The position numbers were made by a program, and so were the translations under genes. From positions 25,760,693 to 25,824,692 of the forward strand of contig JASXTE010000008.1 of NCBI GenBank assembly GCA_030280995.1: a stretch of 64,000 nt of DNA, read 5' to 3'. The notes beneath the pieces were generated by a model. That model was not told the origin of the DNA. It worked only from the letters and a program-made list of their open reading frames with translations, and searched no databases. The DNA comes from Hemileia vastatrix. Lineage: Eukaryota > Basidiomycota > Pucciniomycetes > Pucciniales > Zaghouaniaceae. This document shows positions 58,136-64,000 of the stretch, piece by piece (the first letter of the stretch is position 1; every line of letters starts with the position of its first letter).

Positions 58136-58933
58136 TATTCCAACATGTAAATAGATAAAGTTCTGTCTATATGATATATCTTGTATAATTCAAGTTATTT
58201 TCCTTCAAATACGTCAAAAATGTGACCATCTTTGAAATTTATTAAGTAACCTTTGACATGATTTTCTAAATTAATTATTAAAAAAATTTATTGTAAGTCC
58301 AGCAATAACAAAGATTTTAAAATCTACTTATATGATTTCAAATACTTGTATTAAATTCTTAAATATTTTATTGTTTATATAAAAATATGATAACTGCTCT
58401 AGTTTTGTTACTTTACCTTTAATATTATATAATCTATTAATTATTACAAATATGTTCGTTGATTGTAACATTTTTAATCAGAAGTAGAACAATTTAAATA
58501 ATTAAATGAGTACATTCTTAAAAAAATACAATTTAATCTATTATTGATTCAAAATTCTTTCTTCAACTTTTTATTATTAACTTTTTTATTAATAAGCCTG
58601 TTTGACCTAAAATACTATACAGTTAATTTGGTAGCATTAAAAGCACATTTTTATGGCTAATATATTTCAAATTCTTTATTATAGTTTTTTTTATTTTAGA
58701 ACCTTTGCTACCAATTTAATAAAAATGACATTTAAAGATTTCACAACTTATATATTTCCTCAAAAGTAAATCAAATTTTCTTATAATATTATGAAAAAAA
58801 ATTATTTTATTTCACAAATAAAAAAAAAGATAATACTATAATTATCAAAACTGAAAATGTTACAGCTACTCCCAGTATTTATCATGTTTAAATTTGCATT
58901 AAGTTGTGTATATACAATATAAATTTTTAATAT
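58136..58933. other. AT-rich region between convergent genes
   Basis: Very AT-rich, no ORF or repeat recognised. It holds the 3' ends of the six-exon gene and of the minus-strand TET/JBP-like gene. Confidence 0.6.
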
Positions 58934-60142
58934 TTATATATCTAGATTTTTTAGATTTGTCTTAACATTAGATAAATAATACTTTGCTGATTCTATTTCT
59001 TCCTCTATTAAGTCATCTCTTTTCAAAAAAACTCTCAAAGCACTAATCAAATATTCTAACCTAAATTTTTCTTTTTTAATTTCTAAGTATTCTGAAATAT
59101 CAATATCAAAAACATTAAGCTTTTCTATAGCATGAAAAAGTCTAGTGCTGATTTGAATAGAAGAACCTTTCCTAGTGAAGCCAGGAATTTCATGACATCT
59201 TGAGGTGAAATGCCTTAGTTGATTGGCAGGCCATAATGTCACTGTTATTCCATTAGTTGCTTCAAAGTTGATTTTACTTTGAATTTCGGGAAACATAAGT
59301 TCTCCACCTATTTGTCGTGGTTGGGTCTTATCATACTTCATATGAATGGTGTTTTTTTCTGTATCTTTAGGAAAAAATATTCCTAAAGTATACTCACTTG
59401 CATCCTTATTGAGATGAACCTCATTAGAGAACCCATTACCATTCCCTCCAGATGTCCAAGTTAAATTACTAGCAAACGGTACACCCTCTTCTTCACTAGA
59501 AACTTTTGAAAATCCAGGAATACCAAGTTTTGCGCAAAGATTAGTTGCCTCATTGTACTTTACATATGATATTTTTTTAAAAAAATATTCAAAGTACATT
59601 GCAATCCTCTTCATTCGTTTTTTATATTCATCCGTTTTTACAATATCATCAGTGTATTCATCTGCAAGGAAAAGCATTCAAAAATTCAGTATTTAAATTA
59701 AAAAAAGTGATACTTACAAATATGTAAAGATTTATTTCTATCTAAAATAAAGCCACCACCAAACATTTTTCCAAAACCACCAGCTCTTTGATGATAACCA
59801 TTATTTTTAATTTCATGTTCGCAGTAAGAAAGATCCTTAATGCATCACACCGTAGCTTCTAACATATCTAGTTCTTTGAGCTCATGAATTTCAAAAGTCT
59901 GCACAAGAACATTAGGTATTAAGACACCTTTTGGTTTATAAATACTACATCCAGGAAAAAAATTGTAATAATTATTGCAATCTGTCATATTATTTGCATA
60001 AGATCGTGCATAGAAATGTGGCTTCTTCCTGTTTGTATCCATTCCAAGAGCGTTTACAAGTTTCATTCCAGTAGCAATGTCTTTCGCCCACCTATTGTTA
60101 GAGTTCTTCCCTGGCCGTTTTTTTTTTAAAATCGTTACTCAT
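58934..60142 (-). CDS. TET/JBP-like 2-oxoglutarate/Fe(II) dioxygenase (one TGA, one poly-A frame change)
   Basis: Minus strand, two exons: 60142-59718 and 59661-58934 (donor GTAAGT, acceptor CTTGCAG), about 383 residues. The N-terminal half has RWAKDIATGM, HFYARSYANN and FGKMFGGGFIL. The catalytic half has GFSNEVHLNKD, TLGIFFP, GGELMFPE, a candidate distal histidine in NQLRHFTS and SIQISTRLFHAI. Compared with the ORF at 13636, the metal-binding HxD reads HLN, so the aspartate is replaced. A TGA lies at 59845-59847, and a ten-A run near 60119-60128 must change frame to link the start to the rest. Family enzymes oxidise methylated DNA bases; activity here is doubtful. Its nearness to a CACTA transposase and SNF2 gene fits reported TET/JBP-transposon linkage. 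Confidence 0.7.
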
Positions 60143-61885
60143 TGATGGTTCAATCCTTAGAGAATTCAATTTTGATTTAAAATAGAAAAAAATAAAAAAA
60201 TTAGAAAATAGTAACATAATTTCAATTATCAGTCAATGATACCTTTAACTTTATCATATCTTCAATATTAGAAATACAAAAGTTAGCATATCTACATATT
60301 AGTAAATTTATATACTTTTTCTTTATTTCAAATATTAAGAAAGCGTTTCAAAGGTATACTTTATTAAATTATACATATAAAGAGTATAGCTTTATCCTGT
60401 ATGCATTCAGCAAGTACGAGATTTGGCTCTACACTTAATATTAATAATATAATGAAAGTATAACTCCAATACACTAGTAATATTAAAAAATTTACAGAAT
60501 TATGATATCCACATATATAAAATGAAAAATCTTGCTCTGATCAATATATTGACTTAGAAAGTTATACTTCAATAAATTATTAATTTTTAAATTGTAGCAT
60601 TGTCCTGTATGCTTTCAGCAAGTACGAGACTTTGAAACAACTTAAAAATCAATAAATTAAAGGTAAAGTACAAACAATCTAATTATTATTATGAAAAGCA
60701 AAACATTATCCTGTATGCTTTCAGCAAGTACGAGATGATGTTTTACTTCTCATATTAATAATATAATGGTTGAGAAAGTATTAAAGAAATATAGAAAAAT
60801 GATAAGCAAAACATGAACTTACATGTCTATAAAATCTTCTTCCATTTGTAGCTGATTGATCAAAAGTAATTATAAAGTTTATTTTATAATCACTGTTTTA
60901 AAAAATAAATGGTTAGATAAATAAATTGAACATTTTTGATAAGGAATAAAGAAAAGTAAATTGACAAACAAATAAAAAAACTTTAAGTTAACTGAAAAAG
61001 AATTATTTTATAATGAATCAAAAGGGTACAGTAAAAGATACCATAAAAATAAATTCAGAATTAGAATCATTAGATTAACTTGTCAAAAGTGTAAAAAAGT
61101 GTAACAAACCAAAATGATATGAAATGCAATAGCAAGAAAAATTTGCTTACCGGTAATCAGATAAGGTCAAGAAAATAGTACCAATAATTCAAAATGATAA
61201 AGCAAAAATATGATTGATAATTTTTGAAAAAGGTAAGTGAGAAAGAGAAAGGAAAAATAAATTGGGTGGCAAACAGATGTATATATCATGAATTTTCACT
61301 GATCACATTTTCAAAAAAATGCAGCTCTCCAAGTCATATGATAAACTTCATCTAAATTCCAAGAATGATGTTGCCAAGGCACTGTACACAGCATGATCAT
61401 TTTTTCCTATGCATATACTAATTCCAGCTAGAATTTACTTGGCTGCATGTTGTACAGATGCACATTTGTGGAACACTGAATTTCACATCTAAAAAAAATT
61501 GACGCCACATAATTCTAGCTACCATGTTTCACGTAGCTAAAAAACATACACTCATCACATTTAAATTTACATTGCGCCAAAATTAATTCATTTTTGAATT
61601 TTTTTAAAGGAAACTATAATGTGCACCACCTATTTCTAAAATATGAACCTCTGCACCATATTAAATTGGGAGACTGTTAATTATGAAATTTTTTTGCGGT
61701 GACCTTTTTCCTGATCTTACTTGGTTCAAAATATTGAAACATGGCCAATGTTGATGAAAGAAACATTTGATTTTGTTTCTATGTGTAACAATGGAAGGCT
61801 GTTTCTTACTGGCTGAAGAGTGTTGTATATTTTATTTGAACAAATTTTTATTTTTTTATGTATTTTATTTAAAAAATTTACTTTT
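60143..61885. other. noncoding AT-rich region upstream of the TET/JBP-like gene
   Basis: No ORF of note. It contains three copies of a 29-bp repeat (listed separately). From about 61270 the composition becomes less AT-rich toward the hairpin array. Confidence 0.6.
60393..60735 (+). repeat. three dispersed copies of a 29-bp motif
   Basis: Copies at about 60393-60421, 60600-60628 and 60706-60734 share TCCTGTATGC followed by TTCAGCAAGTACGAGA with one or two changes. The DNA between them is unrelated. They lie 250-600 bp upstream of the minus-strand TET/JBP-like gene, as regulatory or transposase-binding repeats might. Confidence 0.75.
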
Positions 61886-61889
61886 TATT

Positions 61890-62655
61890 GCAGCCAGATT
61901 TATACTGGCTGCTTTTTAGAAACCTTAATTTATGACCCAAGCCTTTGAAATTGGCTTGGGTCCCTTACATTGCAATTTAGTACTTCCAGCCAGGTTTCCC
62001 CTGGCTGGAAGTGTCTCTTTCAAGCAATTAAAGTCGCTAAAAGCGACTTCGATTGCTTGCTGTAATGTTTGCCACCCTCCCAGCTAATTTACTAGGCTGG
62101 GAGGTGGCCAAAGCAGTGTGCAACGCGCGTTGCTGCTGCAAGTAACGCGCGTTGCACAATCGCTACCATATTTCATGCAGCTGATATCAAGTCAGCTGCA
62201 TGAGATATGCGCAGCATGTGCAATGCGCGCTGCATGCAGCAGAAACGCGCGTTGCATGCAGCCTGCATTGCTGCTGCATGCAACGCGCATTTCTGCTGCA
62301 TGCAATGCGCATTACTTGCAGCAGCGATGCGTGTTGCATGTGCTGCATGCAGTGCATTGCACAGCCAGTTTTTTTCTGGCTGTGCAATGTACACAGAGAA
62401 ACCAAGGTCCCTGCAAGGGACTTTGGTTTCTAAAATGGAAGCGACTTTCCCTACCAGGTGCAATCTGGTGGGAAAGTGAGAGAAAGGTTAGAGCAAAGTT
62501 GTTTGAAAGCAACTTCGGTCTTAAAAACATTAAAAATCATAAAAAAAAAAAGAGAAATGTAGAAAAAAAAAAAATTAAAAATTAAAATGTGAGTATAAGA
62601 AAAAAAATAAGTTCTAGTGATACCAAAAATCCAAGCCAATTTCATTTGGCTTGGT
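61890..62655. repeat. GC-rich chain of about a dozen hairpins
   Basis: Successive inverted repeats with short loops. GCAGCCAG (61890) pairs with CTGGCTGC (61905). GACCCAAGCC (61934) pairs with GGCTTGGGTC (61953). ACTTCCAGCCAGG (61982) pairs at 62000-62012. CAAGCAAT and AAGTCGC form nested stems at 62021-62059. CTCCCAGC pairs with GCTGGGAG (62075-62103). GTGCAACGCGCGTT (62118) pairs with 62144-62157. CATGCAGCTGA (62174) pairs with 62192-62202. Many GCATGCAG units follow to 62350. ATTGCACAGCCAG pairs with CTGGCTGTGCAAT (62356-62388). AGAAACCAAGGTCCC pairs at about 62415-62430. CCAAGCCAA pairs with TTGGCTTGG (62631-62654). ORFs here overlap on both strands and are not credible genes. Confidence 0.9.
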
Positions 62656-62659
62656 TATT

Positions 62660-64000
62660 TAATAATTATTTTTTAATACATTAAATTTAAAATTCAAACA
62701 CCATAAAATATATAAATTTTTTTATATGAATATTATAAATTTAATCTACCTCTTTCTCATAATTATATTTATAATTTTGTTTTTTTAATTTTTGACATTT
62801 AAGTTTATTTTTTGGAAATACAAAATTAAATTTTCAACTAAATTTTTTAGTAAGGTAAAATAAATTATAAATTTGACATTTTGTAATTGAATAATGAAAA
62901 AAAATTTAAATTTATTTAAAAAATATTTTTTTTAGAAGAATACAAATATTTTAAGGGTAGAAATATGGTGCAAATTGTAAGTAAAAAAAATCATATTTTT
63001 TTTTGTGAGGGGTTATTTCTATTTTTAAAAATATTTTTCAAAAACATTCATTAAATACTGAATTAAATTACTTTGAAACTCAAATTTTTTGTAAAATAAT
63101 TAAAAATGAAATAATAATATTGTTGTATTTGATGTAAAATTTGAATTGGTAATATTAATGTCTCTTTAAGTAAATTTGAAAATCATTTAAAAAGACCATG
63201 ATGATAAGTACTTCATTTTTGATATACAATGGTTATATATATATCTTATATATATTTCTTGAGTGTTATTTTTATATACATTCAATAAAATTTGTAATAT
63301 AAAATGCCATTTAATAATTAATTAATGTTCAACTTAGTTATAACAACTTCATATTTAATACCAGCCACTAGTATTTACTTTTTAATTTAAAACTCCAATA
63401 TAATATGAGAGTATCCTTATTTTGTCTTTATGTAATGAACAACAATAACAGACCATAAATGAGTGGGTAATTAATTACAATAAATAGTTGAAGAATAACC
63501 TATAAGAAATGATAAGTTTATCAAAAAGAGTACATTAAAAAAATATACTTTTGAATTTTTTTTGATATAATTTGGGTAGTTAAATGAAAATTTAAATTAT
63601 CAGACATCAAAATGGATAAAATCTAAAAGTAGTGTTTATATAATAAGCCTCATATAAAAAAAGGATAAAAAATCTACTATCTAACTAAATTATTAAATAT
63701 TAAGGTATTATTAAAATTATTGAAAAACTTATTTTACATTTATAATGAAATCTAAATGTGAAAATAATGGTGGGATAATAGTAAGACTATGTGGAAACAC
63801 TTTAATTTATACATACTTTCAACTATGTTCAGATAAAAAAATTGTTAAAATTGTATAATAACATCTAGTTAATAGTGATGCAATTTTATTTAGATCAAGA
63901 ATAAATTTTTCTGAGGAAAAACTAATTAAATTGAGATATGGCCATCTCCTTTCAAGAGATAGAATAATAATAAAAATTTAAAAAATTATAATAAGTATTC
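62660..64000. other. AT-rich DNA without recognised features
   Basis: Extremely AT-rich to the window edge. No ORF, terminal inverted repeat or gypsy continuation was found. Confidence 0.6.

Larger units (their letters stand above)
41533..64000 (+). mobile_element. CACTA/Plavaka-type element copy 2, possibly giant, right end not seen
   Basis: The left terminus CACCACAGAAAATTTGGGGG is preceded by CAT and followed by the perfect palindrome GGGTATTGCTAGCAATACCC. It interrupts the gypsy integrase. The first 1.7 kb match copy 1 (1-1754). Downstream lie a SNF2-like helicase, a Tnp2-type transposase (the CACTA transposase family) and several further genes. I find no mate of the terminus and no continuation of the interrupted gypsy up to 64000. 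The element therefore extends beyond the window or has lost its end. Only the stretch to about 44.8 kb is firmly tied to the terminus; the 64000 limit is simply the window edge. Confidence 0.55.

Noticed and set aside
43122..59847. Selenocysteine or altered genetic code to explain internal TGA codons
   Set aside because: Genes nearby, including the xylulokinase, harbour no internal TGA of this sort, fungi generally lack selenoproteins, and simple mutation of dead transposon genes suffices.
62118..62585. Several overlapping ORFs on both strands (Cys/His/Ala-rich)
   Set aside because: They arise from GCATGC-type inverted repeats that are open in most frames; no family resemblance and they mirror one another across strands.

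Overview
The window is eukaryotic nuclear DNA, AT-rich, with short GT-AG introns (about 60-140 nt) and very dense nested transposons. The gene families seen are a fungal xylulokinase, TET/JBP-like dioxygenases, Tnp2/Plavaka-type CACTA transposase, HARBI1-like transposase with a Myb/MADF-like partner, and Ty1/copia and Ty3/gypsy retrotransposons. Together they point to a basidiomycete, most likely a large-genome rust (Pucciniales). The species is an inference. I saw no tRNA, rRNA or CRISPR.

Layout. 1-1754: end of a CACTA-type element, minus strand, carrying a decayed SNF2-like helicase; it continues beyond the left edge. 2131-2996: Harbinger remnant. 3242-18890: a Ty1/copia element (TSD GATAT) split by a six-level nest. 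Inside copia lies Harbinger A (7148-17908, TSD TATTA); inside A, a CACTA element C (10361-17396, TSD TAA); inside C, Harbinger B0 (10391-16960); inside B0, Harbinger B (10752-16868, TSD TATTA) with transposase and Myb-like genes; inside B, a repeat D2 with a TET/JBP-like ORF. A second, inverted D copy (D1) lies in A and has lost the TET ORF.

18896-25320 is the only stretch that looks like ordinary host DNA. It holds one 12-exon gene for D-xylulose kinase, with one apparent frameshift. 25321-26600 holds a MITE and a Harbinger A-family fragment. 27327-39821 is a gene-like unit of unknown function, broken by a 9.6-kb Ty3/gypsy element (27793-37413, two 1176-bp LTRs, TSD CCTAT). That gypsy is itself interrupted by a solo LTR of another family (32406-33179, TSD AAAAT). 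A 1.87-kb non-autonomous CACTA element (37560-39428, TSD TCT) sits in an intron of the same broken unit.

40690-41530 is a decayed gypsy integrase/chromodomain cut by a second copy of the 1-1754 CACTA family. That copy starts at 41533 and has no visible right end, so it may be a giant element of at least 22 kb. In order it holds a SNF2/Rad5-like helicase, a convergent gene of unknown function, a Tnp2 transposase, a second unknown gene, a 2-kb palindrome-punctuated satellite, a six-exon unknown gene, a minus-strand TET/JBP-like dioxygenase gene, and a GC-rich chain of about a dozen hairpins. Whether all of this is one mobile unit is inference. If it is, a DNA-modifying enzyme, a chromatin-remodelling ATPase and a transposase travel together, in line with the reported linkage of TET/JBP genes to DNA transposons in basidiomycetes.
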